Part shown: positions 5,466 to 5,495 of the stretch, piece after piece | How positions within the stretch are numbered: position 1 is the first letter of the stretch | How the letters are laid out: each line of letters begins with the position of its first letter | Source of the DNA: Chloroflexota bacterium | GTDB lineage: Bacteria; Chloroflexota; UBA6077; CF-72 | DNA length: 5,495 nt | Reading direction: 5' to 3' | Assembly (NCBI GenBank): GCA_019247135.1 | Contig: JAFAPL010000867.1 | Coordinates: 1-5,495, forward strand | Position numbers and translations under genes: made by a program | Notes under the pieces: generated by a model | The model's database searches: none | What the model was told of the DNA's origin: nothing | What the model saw: only the letters and a program-made list of their open reading frames with translations

Positions 5466-5495
5466 ATGGTTCGCAAGACTCGAAAGCCTGAACCG
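5466..5495 (+). CDS. Possible 5' end of a downstream gene (partial)
   Basis: ATG at 5466, 8 bp after the lipoprotein stop, opens a frame MVRKTRKPEP that continues to the window edge. The basic N-terminus and tight spacing fit another gene in the same direction. There is no Shine-Dalgarno, and ten codons are too few to test coding or name a product. Confidence 0.3.
   Translation, partial: MVRKTRKPEP

Noticed and set aside
1..5495. CRISPR array, tRNA, rRNA, insertion sequence or phage genes
   Set aside because: No regularly spaced repeats, no tRNA-like cloverleaf, and no transposase or integrase motifs were seen on either strand.

Overview
The window is GC-rich, gene-dense bacterial chromosome with a high GC share at third codon positions and very short intergenic gaps. 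Several start codons have no Shine-Dalgarno but a TAnnnT box 7-9 nt upstream, which suggests leaderless mRNAs. With a menaquinone-type ETF oxidoreductase beside etfBA, this fits an aerobic or facultative soil-type bacterium, perhaps from Chloroflexota, Dormibacterota, Actinomycetota or a related lineage. That assignment is inference; there is no rRNA or marker gene to settle it.

Region 1 (1-949). The last 14 codons of an upstream gene are followed by a short alpha/beta-hydrolase-fold protein (48-557) that lacks recognisable catalytic Ser and His. It meets a minus-strand four-helix membrane protein (554-949, possibly starting at 928) tail to tail; their stop codons interlock in the four bases CTAA.

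Region 2 (936-3301). A very compact divergent start region, 9 bp between the annotated start codons, leads rightward into a 78-aa two-helix membrane protein. Six bases later comes a 699-aa membrane iron-sulfur oxidoreductase of the EtfD/FadF/EMO type.

Region 3 (3302-5137). After a 61-bp AT-richer gap with a tandem TGAGTC repeat and a probable leaderless promoter come etfB and etfA, 2 bp apart. Together, EtfBA would accept electrons from acyl-CoA dehydrogenases and EtfD would pass them into the membrane quinone pool. The window thus holds a complete ETF-to-quinone branch of fatty-acid or branched-chain acyl-CoA oxidation.

Region 4 (5134-5495). A 107-aa lipoprotein gene appears to begin at a CTG codon overlapping the etfA stop (CTGA), with a Shine-Dalgarno at good spacing inside etfA. 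A possible next gene starts at 5466 and runs off the window.

No mobile element, tRNA, rRNA, CRISPR array or clear intrinsic terminator was seen. The system is a known type. The least ordinary points are the CTG start, the leaderless or divergent promoter architecture, the catalytically dubious hydrolase, and the nucleotide-binding loops of EtfB and EtfA.
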